Source: an uncultured Myxococcales bacterium (lineage in GTDB: Bacteria > Myxococcota_A > UBA9042). Taken from it: 64,000 bases of DNA. Below the pieces are notes generated by a model. It was given only the letters and a program-made list of their open reading frames with translations, was not told the DNA's origin and made no database searches. Positions 17,465-26,601 of the stretch are shown piece after piece. Positions within the stretch are counted from its first letter, which is position 1. Each line of letters begins with the position of its first letter. The translations under genes and the position numbers were made by a program. The DNA lies in assembly GCA_903840165.1 (NCBI GenBank), contig CAIMEY010000017.1, positions 64,001-128,000 on the forward strand, written 5' to 3'.

Positions 17465-18558
17465 CAGGTCCCCGAGGAAGCGCGGGTGCTGACGCCGGCT
17501 CCCCACCACGACAAGCCGGCGGGCACCGGGAAGCTGGCGGCGGAGGCCTTGCCGGTCTTGATGTCGACCTGGTAGACATTGCCGTCCGCAGAAAAGCCAT
17601 AGAACTTCTGCTGATACCAGGCAAAGCCCCACAAGTCGCTCACGCCGGTGTCGCCAATCAGCGTCGCCTTGCCGGTCTTGGGGTCGATGCTGGCCAGCGC
17701 GTCCGTTCCGCCAAAGACGCTGGCCTTGACAGTGGCAAAAGTACCGATTCCTTCAACGGAAAATGCGTCGCCGCTGGAAGTGTAGCTGCCGTAATAACCT
17801 AAGTTGGAGACGTTGGCCGTGTTGCCGTTGACGGTGATGAGGTTCCAGCTGCCGTCATTGCCGATGCCGATGAGGCTCGCGGACGTGGCGGAGAGGGTGC
17901 CCTTGGGCACGAAGGTGAGGCCGTTGAACGAGGTCGGCAGCGAGGCAAGCCATTGACATTTTGCCGTATTCTTGTCGCACTGGAAGACGTCGTTGAAGGT
18001 CACGCCGAACATGGTGCCGTTGTCGTCCAGGGCGATGTCGGTCATCTGCCCGCCGTTGAGGTTGAAGGTGAAATCGCCGATCAGGGAAAAGCCGCTCGGG
18101 TCCAGGCGATACAGCGTGCTCGACGTGTGTGCGTATAAGGTTCCAAGACCATTGGACAATCCAGCCCCGGAGTCCGCTGCGCTGCCGCTGTCTGCGTTGG
18201 GGTCTAGGCCGCTGTCGGGCCCGGTGTCGATGTCGTCCGCCGCAGCATCGACGACGCCTGTGTCGACGACGACGACGCTGTCCTCGCCACCGCCAGAGTC
18301 GACAGGAACAACGGAAATCGGCCCGGAATCAGAGCCTTGGCCATCATTGGCCGAAGCTGCATCGCCGAGCGCCGAGCCATCCGCCGTCGCCGCGCTGGCA
18401 TCGGTGGCCGCCGCTGTGCCGTCTTGGGCTGAGCCATCTGCGCCAGATACATCGCCTTTTGCAGCACTGCTCAGGTTCGCGCCAGTCGTAGAGGACGTGC
18501 TGGAGCAGGCCGCGACCGCCAGCATCGCGAAAATTGCGAGAAAAAGCCTTGATTTCAT
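17464..18558 (-). CDS. Lipoprotein with Asp/Ser/Ala linker and propeller-like domain
   Basis: Outer-membrane or surface lipoprotein of 364 residues with a lipobox ending VAAC (Cys18). Residues about 20-135 form a low-complexity linker rich in Asp, Ser, Ala and Gly, typical of myxobacterial-type surface lipoproteins. The remainder has repeated strands such as GTLYAHTSSTLYRLD, MTDIALDDNGTMFGVTF and LWGFAWYQQKFYGFSADGN, resembling a small beta-propeller. GGAGGAAAGGGT precedes the ATG. It is 18 bases downstream of the SRPBCC gene and overlaps the NUDIX start. Binding partner unknown. Confidence 0.75.
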   Translation of the reverse strand: MKSRLFLAIFAMLAVAACSSTSSTTGANLSSAAKGDVSGADGSAQDGTAAATDASAATADGSALGDAASANDGQGSDSGPISVVPVDSGGGEDSVVVVDTGVVDAAADDIDTGPDSGLDPNADSGSAADSGAGLSNGLGTLYAHTSSTLYRLDPSGFSLIGDFTFNLNGGQMTDIALDDNGTMFGVTFNDVFQCDKNTAKCQWLASLPTSFNGLTFVPKGTLSATSASLIGIGNDGSWNLITVNGNTANVSNLGYYGSYTSSGDAFSVEGIGTFATVKASVFGGTDALASIDPKTGKATLIGDTGVSDLWGFAWYQQKFYGFSADGNVYQVDIKTGKASAASFPVPAGLSWWGAGVSTRASSGT

Positions 18559-18576
18559 ACCCTTTCCTCCAATGCC

Positions 18577-18969
18577 TCAGCCTCGTGCCAACCAATCGTG
18601 CAACGGCGCGAAATAATAGTCGATCCACCCCTGACAATAGCGATCGGCTTGCCCCTCCGGAATCTGCGTGTGGTGCAGGGTCAGCAGCGTGCCTTCCGCC
18701 ACGGCCTGCAACTCGATCGTCACCATGGAGTCGGCTGAGCCCGCTGGAAACTCTGACGTTCTCCACGCTTGCACAATCGTCTTCCCCGGTTCTAGCGTCA
18801 GATGGCGGCCTTCAATGTAGCCATCCCAGGACGTAAATCGCTCGCCAGGTCGCGCCTCACCAGTCGCTGCAGAACCGGTGAATTGCGCATGATCTCGGGG
18901 GTCTACCCAGGCCGTATACAAGGCAATTGGCGTGGCCGCAAAGGTTTCCGTCAGGGTGAATTGGTTCAT
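18577..18969 (-). CDS. SRPBCC/AHSA1-family protein
   Basis: Small START-like (Bet v1-fold, AHSA1 subgroup) protein of 130 residues: TETFAATPIALYTAWVDP at the front, then SWDGYIEGRHLTLEPGKTIV, AWRTSEF and a C-terminal helix, QGWIDYYFAPLHDWL. Family members bind hydrophobic ligands or act in stress responses; no ligand is evident. The ATG at 18969 has GGAGGAG five bases upstream; the frame remains open to 19131 without a supporting site. It is the first gene of the four-gene minus-strand operon ending at 15011. Confidence 0.85.
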   Translation of the reverse strand: MNQFTLTETFAATPIALYTAWVDPRDHAQFTGSAATGEARPGERFTSWDGYIEGRHLTLEPGKTIVQAWRTSEFPAGSADSMVTIELQAVAEGTLLTLHHTQIPEGQADRYCQGWIDYYFAPLHDWLARG

Positions 18970-19199
18970 GAACTCCTCCAGTTGCCCGGGTTTGCGCCTC
19001 TGTGGCCGCGCACCTAACCACTGGCGCAGGATGCCAGAAGCGCAGGACTTTGTCGCGGGGACTCGGCAGCGCTGGCACGACGGCTGTACAAGTCGTGCTG
19101 CTATGGCCAACAGCGAAGAAGGCATCAACAACCGATTGAATTAACAACCTTTGCCCCAATGATTTGACGGCAACCAAGCCGGCAGTGCATCTTGGGACC

Positions 19200-21329
19200 A
19201 TGCGCCACCGCCTCCAACTCCCGACGCTCGCCCCTTGGTTCATGGTGCTGAGCCTGCTCGCCTGCCAGGAACAGATCATCCGCAAAGTGGTGATTGTTCC
19301 CTGTAATTCGAGCGATATCCAAGCCACTGTGACGGACGCAAGCGCGGGCAATGACCTTGTGCAAACCTCAGCGGCGGATGCGGACGCCCAGGCCAGTCCC
19401 GACTCAGACGCTGGTGCCCTTGCTGCCGAGGTGACGCCCGCCGAACCCATGGTTGCGACAGGGCAATTCACCGTGGTGGCCGATCCATTGACCCTACAAA
19501 TGCCACTGGACCCGGGCATTGAGAAGTCCAAGGTTCCCCGCGATAACGCAGGCGTTTTCTTTGATTACGACAGCGATGGCCTGTGGGACGTAGCCATGAC
19601 CGATGGCCTTCACCAGGTGTGGATTGCCCATGGCACCGGGCCGTGGCAGTGGAGTCCAACGCTGGTGCTGAGTACCGCCGCGCCGGGCCTGACGACCTTG
19701 GCCCCCATCGACCTGAGCGGTCAAGGCAAGATCGGCCTAGCAGTCGGCGGTAGTTCATTGATCTTACTGGTACAAAATGCCCAAGGGCAGTGGCAGGATC
19801 AGGCCAAGCTCCGCGGCTTTGTCGACGCCATTTCCGGCGGCGATCAGGCGGTGGTCGCGACCGATGTCGACGAGGACGGCCTGCAAGACCTCTTGGTGAC
19901 TCGCTTTGCCTGCGGTCCGACCAGTCAAATGCTGGCCTTTGTCAACCAGGGCGATGGCACCTTTGTCGAGTCGAGCGCCGATCTCGGTCTCGATCAGAAG
20001 GCAACCCTTTGGAATGCTTTGCCTACTGACATGGACGGCGACGGCCATACCGACCTGCTGACCATGGTCGAAGGCTGTGACCCCCAAAGTGGCAATGCCT
20101 ATCTGCATAACCGTGGGCCCGTGGCGGGAAAACGCTATGAACGCCTGGTGTTGCCTCCCGCCTTTTTGCAGCAAGGCTCGGTCAATTCGTCGCCGATGGG
20201 CGGGGCCGTGGCGGATTTCAATGGCGATGGCTTGCTCGACCTCATCCTGTCAGGCATCGGCTTGCGCGACTTGAGGTCGATGCTCGGCTCGATGAAGCCA
20301 CCGGTGGCGATTGGCGACGTGTCAACCCAAGACCTGAAATCCTATCAGCAATCAGCAACTCAGCTCTTTGTGCGTCAGCCCTCCGGCGCCTTGCAGCCAG
20401 ACGGTGCCGACGCGGGCATCATCCGGCCTCTGTCCAAAACCGGTTTGACGATGGTGAGTTGGTCGACCCTGCCCCTGGACTTTGACGCCGATGGGCACCT
20501 CGACCTTTTCCTGAGCCATGCCTATGACTACGGCGCCTTTGTACTCGCCGATGAAGGCGGCACCCGCCCTGTGCTGTTTCGCAACCAAGGCAACGGCACT
20601 TTCCTTGACGTTTCAAAGACTTTAGGTCTTCCGGACCAGCATATCGGCCGGGCACTCGCTGCGGCAGACGTCGATGCGGACGGCGACCTAGACCTGCTGA
20701 TCGGCGGTGAAAATGACCTGCCGCTGTGGCTGCGCAATGATGTCGTCCACGGCGGGCAGGTGCTGCACGTACGGCTTGTCGGGCAATTGAGCAATCATTT
20801 TGGCCTGCAAGCGCGGGTCAAACTGCAGACCAGTCAGCGGATCTTGCTGGCGCAGATGGGGGGCTACGCGCCCTCGCACACTACCGACGTGCCGGACGTC
20901 GCCCTGACATTGCGCAAGGGCGAACTCGCGAAAACCATTGAAATCACTTGGCCTTCTGGGTACGTGCAGAAGGTGGATTGGCCGAGCGCCACCTCGCTGC
21001 TAACGGTAGCAGAGCCGGTCCTGCTGCAAGTCTCGGCAAGGAAAGTGCTATTGGGGCAGACGGTGGTCGTGACGGCGCGAACCTTTGACAGCAGCGCCAC
21101 GCCGACGCCGCAGGTGGTGCCGCAAATCGAGGTGTCCATCGGCAGCAAAGGCGGAAATTCTGCTGACTTAGTGGGCACTTGGCTCGGGCCGCAGAGTTGC
21201 ACGGCCGGCACTTGCACGCGCACCTGGCAGGCACCGAACAGCGGCGGCGGCTTTGTCGCCTTGGCCGTCACGGTCAATGGTAAGCCATGGAATGTACAGC
21301 CGATTCTTCGCTGGAGTTCCGGCAACTAG
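19200..21329 (+). CDS. FG-GAP/ASPIC-UnbV lipoprotein
   Basis: Exported lipoprotein of 709 residues with lipobox LSLLAC near residue 23 and an Ala/Asp/Ser-rich linker. Repeated calcium-loop motifs of the FG-GAP/VCBS type follow: DYDSDGLWD, DVDEDGLQD, DMDGDGHTD, DFNGDGLLD, DFDADGHLD and DVDADGDLD. After these comes an ASPIC/UnbV domain (LRNDV, HFGLQARVKLQ, KTIEITWPSGYVQKVDW). These proteins form integrin-like propellers outside the cell. The ATG at 19200 gives a normal lipoprotein signal; an upstream TTG at 19164 is possible. An Ig-like C-terminal tail follows the UnbV region. Confidence 0.85.
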   Translation: MRHRLQLPTLAPWFMVLSLLACQEQIIRKVVIVPCNSSDIQATVTDASAGNDLVQTSAADADAQASPDSDAGALAAEVTPAEPMVATGQFTVVADPLTLQMPLDPGIEKSKVPRDNAGVFFDYDSDGLWDVAMTDGLHQVWIAHGTGPWQWSPTLVLSTAAPGLTTLAPIDLSGQGKIGLAVGGSSLILLVQNAQGQWQDQAKLRGFVDAISGGDQAVVATDVDEDGLQDLLVTRFACGPTSQMLAFVNQGDGTFVESSADLGLDQKATLWNALPTDMDGDGHTDLLTMVEGCDPQSGNAYLHNRGPVAGKRYERLVLPPAFLQQGSVNSSPMGGAVADFNGDGLLDLILSGIGLRDLRSMLGSMKPPVAIGDVSTQDLKSYQQSATQLFVRQPSGALQPDGADAGIIRPLSKTGLTMVSWSTLPLDFDADGHLDLFLSHAYDYGAFVLADEGGTRPVLFRNQGNGTFLDVSKTLGLPDQHIGRALAAADVDADGDLDLLIGGENDLPLWLRNDVVHGGQVLHVRLVGQLSNHFGLQARVKLQTSQRILLAQMGGYAPSHTTDVPDVALTLRKGELAKTIEITWPSGYVQKVDWPSATSLLTVAEPVLLQVSARKVLLGQTVVVTARTFDSSATPTPQVVPQIEVSIGSKGGNSADLVGTWLGPQSCTAGTCTRTWQAPNSGGGFVALAVTVNGKPWNVQPILRWSSGN

Positions 21330-21365
21330 TGCCTCGCTGACAGCGCCAACCAAGCAGTCCAATAC

Positions 21366-21528
21366 CTCAAGCCCGAAGTTCCTTCGGGGTCCGCGATACT
21401 GCGTTTGCTTGTAGTTTCCTAGGGGGCCCGCGGCTCCTCGCCTGCATTCGGCCGCGGCCTTGGCTGAAAGTCCACAACTCCGAGTGCTTTCCCGTGACCT
21501 GGAAGGCACTTAGGGTTACGTGGACTAG
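21366..21528 (+). repeat. Dispersed structured repeat, copy B
   Basis: Second copy of the element at 14036-14217, in the same orientation. The 5' hairpin CCCGAAG-TTC-CTTCGGG (around 21373-21389) is perfect here. The enclosing stem pairs AGTCCAC (21469-21475) with GTGGACT (21520-21526). Inside it AGTGCTTTCC pairs with GGAAGGCACT with one wobble. The copy lies between two convergent genes, and its 3' end overlaps the stop codon of the 70-residue gene on the minus strand, so in this location it might also act as a terminator. Confidence 0.75.
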
Positions 21529-21737
21529 CCTTCGGCGTACTGCGTGCGGTTGTTGCAGCCCTGGGGGCAGCGCCAGCAGGCACTACGGCGATCTTCAAAG
21601 GCATTGGCGTCCACGTAGTCGTCTAGGCAGCGCTGGATGGTCAGCTTGCGGCGGCGCGGACGGCAGTAAAACTCATGAGCCGGCGAAATGCGTTCAGCCC
21701 GTTCCTTGCGCAACTGTTGAATTTCTAAAAGCGTCAT
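21525..21737 (-). CDS. Small Cys-rich, probably zinc-binding protein
   Basis: A 70-residue product starting at ATG 21737 with GAGG six bases upstream; the frame is open further upstream, but no start there has similar support. An N-terminal basic/acidic helix (MTLLEIQQLRKERAERI) is followed by five cysteines: C25, C37 and a cluster C54-x2-C57-x3-C61. The order suggests a zinc-ribbon or other small metal-binding fold. I do not recognise a named family. Its stop codon overlaps the 3' end of repeat copy B. The tandem TAGGAC operator lies about 305 bases upstream of its start. Confidence 0.6.
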   Translation of the reverse strand: MTLLEIQQLRKERAERISPAHEFYCRPRRRKLTIQRCLDDYVDANAFEDRRSACWRCPQGCNNRTQYAEG

Positions 21738-22428
21738 CGTGTACCTCAGCCAGCCATGATCAACAACATCGCCGGTGCGCCAACCGGCCGTGGTGGAAGC
21801 TGCCGCCGTGGCAGTTTCGCGCGTTCTTGCTGTCCAACTGCAGTCCGTCCGCGGATTTGCAGTGCAATTCCAAGGATCCGACAGCGCCGCACGGGCACGC
21901 CCAAATGGGCGCTGTCGGCCGTCCAGAGCACGCGGACAGGGAAGGCCTGCGTCGCGCCGCGCATATTCACCCGTATCGGCGGGTACTTGGATGCGCATGT
22001 GCAGTTGAGGTTGCACAGCCGTGGACAGGTGGTCGGTCCGTCAAATAGGACCGAACCAGTCCTATTTACTATTTAGGACCAAAATGGTCCGTTGTCAAGT
22101 CGGTCCGGGGCCCGAATCCCCCCTGCCGTGGAGCGAAGTCGCGCCAGGCGGTCACCGGCCAGGGCTCGCTGATTTGCGGAGCGATGCGTTACATCAATGA
22201 AAACAAAACGCTGCCCCAGGGACATCCACCGGTGGAGCGGGAATTCGTCCGCCTCGGTCGCCGGTCGGGTCAGGGCTCCTGCTGATCGACGGGGAACCTG
22301 CCTAGTCGATCGGCGAGCACACAGCACAAGGGCTCCACGCGCAAAAACTGCACAGGAACGCAGACCTACAGCGTACAATCTTGCGTCGATCGGCCATCCC
22401 ACGTACGTTCACGCAGGAGGAGAACACT
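21738..22428. other. 691-bp intergenic region with tandem operator
   Basis: Divergent region between the 70-residue Cys-rich gene and the Rrf2 regulator. Apart from the duplicated palindrome at 22043-22090 I see no convincing gene; short open frames on both strands lack ribosome-binding sites and recognisable domains. Both flanking genes would have leaders of about 300 bases if transcribed from near the operator. Confidence 0.5.
22043..22090. promoter_or_regulatory. Tandem operator: two TAGGAC-N7-GTCC palindromes
   Basis: Site 1 is a perfect inverted repeat with 9-bp arms AAATAGGAC (22043-22051) and GTCCTATTT (22059-22067), 7-bp spacer. Site 2 starts 28 bp later: TAGGAC at 22074-22079, 7-bp spacer, GTCC at 22087-22090; it can also be read as GGACCA-AAA-TGGTCC. 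The local sequence is AT-rich within a GC-rich region and contains TACTAT, which could serve as a -10. Equal spacing in both sites indicates binding by a homodimeric regulator; the neighbouring Rrf2 protein is the obvious candidate, by inference. Confidence 0.7.
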
Positions 22429-22956
22429 GTGTTCAAGGTATGTCGCAAATCGGAGTACGCCTTACTGTCGGTGCAAGTCATGGCGCTGCGGACAGGCGAT
22501 TCCCTTGTTTCGGTCGCGGAGTTGGCGGCGTCCGAAGGCATTCCGCCGGATATTTTGGCCAAGGTCCTGCAAACCCTCAAACGCACTGGTATTCTCCTTG
22601 CGAGCAAAGGGGCTGGCGGCGGCTATCGACTGGCTCACCCACTCAGTGAGATTCGCTTTCTCGACGTCGTACGGCCCTTTGAAGAACACATGGCCGTGGC
22701 CACATGCCAGAACCGGACAGCACTACCCTGCGAAAGAATGGACTTTTGCCGACTGCGCGATCCCATGTCCGTGCTCAATTCCTTCGTCATGCGCCAAGTG
22801 GACACGCTGACCATGGCGCAGTTTCTCGCCCCGGTCCTGGCCGCCCATGGCAAGGCGATCGGTTCGCCGCCGATCGAGGCGAGCATTGGCGCCAACCCCG
22901 CTGAGCGCCGATCGGTGGATTCCACAGGCGTTGGCCGGTCCGAACGCAGCGCTTAG
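22429..22956 (+). CDS. Rrf2-family transcriptional regulator with Cys triad
   Basis: DNA-binding regulator of the Rrf2 family (relatives IscR, NsrR, CymR), 175 residues. It has the winged helix at residues 1-80 (FKVCRKSEYALLSVQVMAL, PPDILAKVLQTLKRTGIL, SKGAGGGYRLA) and then a cysteine triad in ATCQNRTALPC plus ERMDFC, that is C-x7-C-x5-C, suitable for an [Fe-S] cluster sensing redox, NO or iron. The GTG at 22429 follows GGAGGAG by about seven bases and gives the standard family N-terminus; upstream ATG codons would add a non-conserved extension. A tandem palindrome 340 bases upstream may be its binding site. The C-terminal 35 residues look unstructured. Confidence 0.85.
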   Translation: MFKVCRKSEYALLSVQVMALRTGDSLVSVAELAASEGIPPDILAKVLQTLKRTGILLASKGAGGGYRLAHPLSEIRFLDVVRPFEEHMAVATCQNRTALPCERMDFCRLRDPMSVLNSFVMRQVDTLTMAQFLAPVLAAHGKAIGSPPIEASIGANPAERRSVDSTGVGRSERSA

Positions 22957-23136
22957 CATCGATTTTTCCATCCCCAAGCTCTCGACGATCCCCGGCCGCC
23001 CGGGCTTCTGCGTGTCACCGAAGTTCGCCGCCGGGGCCTCAGCTGCGTCGTCGCGGCCGACCGCTTGACAGGTCGCAGCAATCCACCTACGGTTATGAGT
23101 TACGGTCTCGGCCGTAATCTCCGGGGGGGGAAAGCC

Positions 23137-26100
23137 ATGCAGTCCAAGCATTCTGTGTCTTTGTGCCGCAGTTTTCGCATGATGGTGCTGGCGTGGGCGG
23201 GACTTCTCCCCGCGACCGCTGCATGGGCGACAACGGGCAGCGTGACCCTGACACCGACCGCAGACGCTCGCGTGCAACAAGCCAATACGAAAACGAATTA
23301 TGGCTCAGCCTACCTAGCAACGGTCGGCGGTACCGGCAAGCAGTTGCAAACCTACCTCCAATTCAACGTCAGCGGCGCGGCTTTCCCTTTAGCAACTGCC
23401 AAGTTACGTCTGTACGCTACCACTGCAACCACCGACGGCCCGGCGGTCTACAAGACAGCCTCCACCTGGACGGAGACCGCCCTGACCTGGAGCAATGCCC
23501 CCGCCATCAGCGGCAGTGCCAGCGATGACAAGGCTGCAATTGTGAAGAACACCTGGGTCGAATTTGACGTCAAGGCGCTCGTGGCCGCCAACGGCGCTAT
23601 CGCCTTTAATCTTCAGCAACCGGGCACGACTGAAGTGGATTTTCAGTCGCGCGAACAGACCAACCGCCCTCAACTGGTCTTGACCTGGGACACCGCGTGC
23701 ACGGGCAAAGCCGAGGGCGCTAGTTGCAACGACGGATCTGCCTGTACTTCTGCGGATGTGTGCCGGGCGGGCGTCTGCACGGGCACGGCCGTCAACTGCA
23801 ATGACGCCAACGCGTGCACGACCGATTCATGCAACATGACAAGCGGTTGTCAGCACGTTGCTGTCAGTGGCAGCTGCGACCTCGATGCCAGCGTCTGCAC
23901 GGCGGATAGTTGCGTCGCCGGAATCTGCAGCGCCGGGCCAGCTACGGTCTGCAACGACAAAGATCCTTGCACAGCCGATACTTGCAGCCCCACGTCGGGA
24001 GGCTGCGTCTATACGCCCATCGCTGGGTGCCAAAATGACGTACTGGTCGCGCGCGGCGCAGTTTGGCGCTACTTGGCCAATGGCACGACCCCTGCAAGCA
24101 CATGGACCACAACCGCTTTTTCTGATTCAGCTTGGCCCGCAGGGTATGGCGAACTCGGCTACGGTCTCACCGGCCAAACCACGACCATCCCTTACGGCAG
24201 CAGCGCCAGCGCAAAGTACATCACGACCTATTTCCGCCATAGTTTCAACGTGACCAACCCCGCCAACTACCCCGCGGTGGCGATTTCCTGCAAGGCCAAT
24301 GACGGTGTCATCGTCTACCTCAACGGCACCGAGATCTACCGCAATGACATGGCCTATGGCGCGGTCACCGGCACGCAGACAGCAAACAGCATTAATACCG
24401 ATTTAACCTATCAAATCGCGTACATCAATCCGGCCTTGCTCCTCACCGGCAGCAACGTGATTGCCGCCGAAGTGCACCAAGTCAGCGGGAGCAGCCCGGA
24501 CCTGGCCTTTGACCTTGATTTGACACGCAAATGCCCTCTGCTGATTGGCGATCCGGCCAACGAGGCGGTCGAAAGCAAATGCGACGGTTTAGACAATGAT
24601 TGCGACGGCTTAACCGACGTCCTGCTCCCCATAGCCACCAATGCGTGCACCACCGGCGCGCCGGGCACCTGCGGCAGCGGTTTTGCAACATGCTCAGGCG
24701 GGGTCAAGACCTGTTTGACACCGCCGCCCATTGCGGAAACAAGCGACGGAAAAGACAATGATTGCAATGGAATTACCGATGACGCTGTCGCCGGTTCTGC
24801 CACGCCCATCCGCGTAAAGGTCATGCTCGGCTGGAACATGGGGTCGGATGCGCCCGCGGTCAATGCGGCGGCGGTCGAGATGCTCGGCGTGGTCGGCGCG
24901 CCTTTTTACACGACCAATACCACCACGGCGACGGTGATTGACGATTTTAACAATGGGTTCACCAACTTAGACCAGTACTCGCTGATCCTGATGCCGGGGT
25001 ATTTGATCGGCCTGCAACTGAGCCAAACCCAGCTGATGGCGCTGCAAACCTGGGTTCAGGGCGGTGGCATCTTGGTCTGGGTTAAGCCTTCCATGACGCC
25101 GCTGCTCAATTTTGCTGGCATTACTGACACGGCGCAGCACCTCGATGGCGACCACATCGACGTCACGGCCAATGTGCCTGGGGCGCTGTACCTCGACAGC
25201 CTCGAAGAGCGCAACATCCATGTCAGCAATAATCCTACGATTTCGCCGACTGAGGTGTTTACCTACACCCTGGACCCGACCAGCGGCGCCACAGCCTTTG
25301 GTAACCTCAAGTATAATCAGACGAACTTGGGCCCCGCGATGGTGCGTCTTCCCATGGGCGCCGGTGCCATCTACACCTTGGGTTTTGACCCGCTGGGCTA
25401 TAAGGATCCGAGATGCTACGTCAATTGCTTTGACCCAGGCCGCGACATTGGCGCGCAACTGCTGCGGGCGATCCTGCGCGAATCGACCCATGGCCACTAC
25501 GCCGTCAAGCATCCGGTGCCGGGCGTGCAGGATGGCGTGGTGGTGCTCACCCACGACGTGGACGCGCCCGATGCGTACAACACCGACCCGTCTTGGGGCA
25601 CCGCAGGCGCCCTGCAAATGGCGACGATGGAAACGGGCAAGGGCGTGCGGTCGACGTACTTCATGACCTCGGATTATGTAGCGAATTACTGGAACGCTTC
25701 GGTGGTGACGGCGCTGTGCAACCTGGGCGTCTGCCCTCAGGGTGGCCATTCGGTGCAGCACCTCAACATGACCAGTCTACCCCTGGGCGACTGCACCGTG
25801 ACCAAGGCGAACTATGTGCCGAGTAGCCCGACCGAATGCGGCGAAACCGTCGTCAATCTGCAGATTTTGCAGGCGGCACTGCCGGCTGGGCAACCCAAGG
25901 TGCAGGCCTGGCGCGCACCGTACCTCGGCGTGCATGTCAACGCCTATGACGTCCTAGCGGCCCAAGGCGTTCAGTACGATGCCAGCTGGGGCCTGGGCGA
26001 CATTCAGACCAACGCCATCGTGTCTGTGGCCCGTTTCCCCAGTGCCCAATGGAAGTTCCATGCGCAGCCGATGTGGATGTTCCCGCTCATCTTGGAAGAC

Positions 26101-26601
26101 GGCATCGGCGGCGTGGATTCCAGCGGTGCCACGACCCGCGTCGAGCTACAGCGGGCCAACGAGCGCTGGTTCTTGACGAATTGGACCTATGTCACCTTGA
26201 ACAACGCCGCCAACCACATGGTGACCACGCAACTGGTGCACCCGTCCTACGGCCTTGGCGTAGGCCCCGAGAACTTGGCGATCAAGGTCGAAGCAGTCGG
26301 CAAGTTCATCGACAAGATCAAGCCGCTCAGCGTCCTGCTGGAACAAGTGGTCAGCATGGGCGATTTCTGGAAAGCCCGTGATCCCGTGGCGTTGGTGGTC
26401 AATTACGATCCCGTGACGGGCTACAGCGGCACCGTAACTACGGGCGTGCTCCCTGCATCGCGACTTGTCCTCGAATTTGGCGATAATATCAAGACGTTTG
26501 CTATGGGTGGCCTCAGCGCCAGCACCATCGTCAACAACCGCGTCGCCTTGGGCAGTACGCTGGCCGCCAACACGACCTACAGCTTCACCGCAAAACCATA
26601 A
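23137..26601 (+). CDS. Secreted modular protein with NodB-type polysaccharide deacetylase domain
   Basis: Exported protein of 1154 residues. In order: signal peptide (to about AAWA); DNRLRE-type beta-sandwich around residues 35-190; Cys-rich repeats around 190-300 (NDGSACTSADVCRAGVC and relatives); a galactose-binding-like domain around 305-465; MopE-like putative metal motifs (CDGLDNDCDGLTD, DGKDNDCNGITD); then a C-terminal NodB-like deacetylase. Its catalytic signatures are THDVD (805-809), HSVQH (871-875) and RAPY (926-929). It probably removes acetyl groups from an extracellular or cell-wall polysaccharide. The ATG at 23137 follows GGGGGGGAAAGCC and gives a clean signal peptide. It lies about 180 bases after the Rrf2 gene. 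Confidence 0.8.
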   Translation: MQSKHSVSLCRSFRMMVLAWAGLLPATAAWATTGSVTLTPTADARVQQANTKTNYGSAYLATVGGTGKQLQTYLQFNVSGAAFPLATAKLRLYATTATTDGPAVYKTASTWTETALTWSNAPAISGSASDDKAAIVKNTWVEFDVKALVAANGAIAFNLQQPGTTEVDFQSREQTNRPQLVLTWDTACTGKAEGASCNDGSACTSADVCRAGVCTGTAVNCNDANACTTDSCNMTSGCQHVAVSGSCDLDASVCTADSCVAGICSAGPATVCNDKDPCTADTCSPTSGGCVYTPIAGCQNDVLVARGAVWRYLANGTTPASTWTTTAFSDSAWPAGYGELGYGLTGQTTTIPYGSSASAKYITTYFRHSFNVTNPANYPAVAISCKANDGVIVYLNGTEIYRNDMAYGAVTGTQTANSINTDLTYQIAYINPALLLTGSNVIAAEVHQVSGSSPDLAFDLDLTRKCPLLIGDPANEAVESKCDGLDNDCDGLTDVLLPIATNACTTGAPGTCGSGFATCSGGVKTCLTPPPIAETSDGKDNDCNGITDDAVAGSATPIRVKVMLGWNMGSDAPAVNAAAVEMLGVVGAPFYTTNTTTATVIDDFNNGFTNLDQYSLILMPGYLIGLQLSQTQLMALQTWVQGGGILVWVKPSMTPLLNFAGITDTAQHLDGDHIDVTANVPGALYLDSLEERNIHVSNNPTISPTEVFTYTLDPTSGATAFGNLKYNQTNLGPAMVRLPMGAGAIYTLGFDPLGYKDPRCYVNCFDPGRDIGAQLLRAILRESTHGHYAVKHPVPGVQDGVVVLTHDVDAPDAYNTDPSWGTAGALQMATMETGKGVRSTYFMTSDYVANYWNASVVTALCNLGVCPQGGHSVQHLNMTSLPLGDCTVTKANYVPSSPTECGETVVNLQILQAALPAGQPKVQAWRAPYLGVHVNAYDVLAAQGVQYDASWGLGDIQTNAIVSVARFPSAQWKFHAQPMWMFPLILEDGIGGVDSSGATTRVELQRANERWFLTNWTYVTLNNAANHMVTTQLVHPSYGLGVGPENLAIKVEAVGKFIDKIKPLSVLLEQVVSMGDFWKARDPVALVVNYDPVTGYSGTVTTGVLPASRLVLEFGDNIKTFAMGGLSASTIVNNRVALGSTLAANTTYSFTAKP

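Noticed and set aside
22073-22649. Overlapping short frames in the Rrf2 upstream region
   Set aside because: No ribosome-binding sites; Arg/Ala-rich random-looking products.
24967-25761. 264-codon minus-strand frame in the NodB-type gene
   Set aside because: Antisense to conserved catalytic motifs; His/Arg-rich shadow composition.
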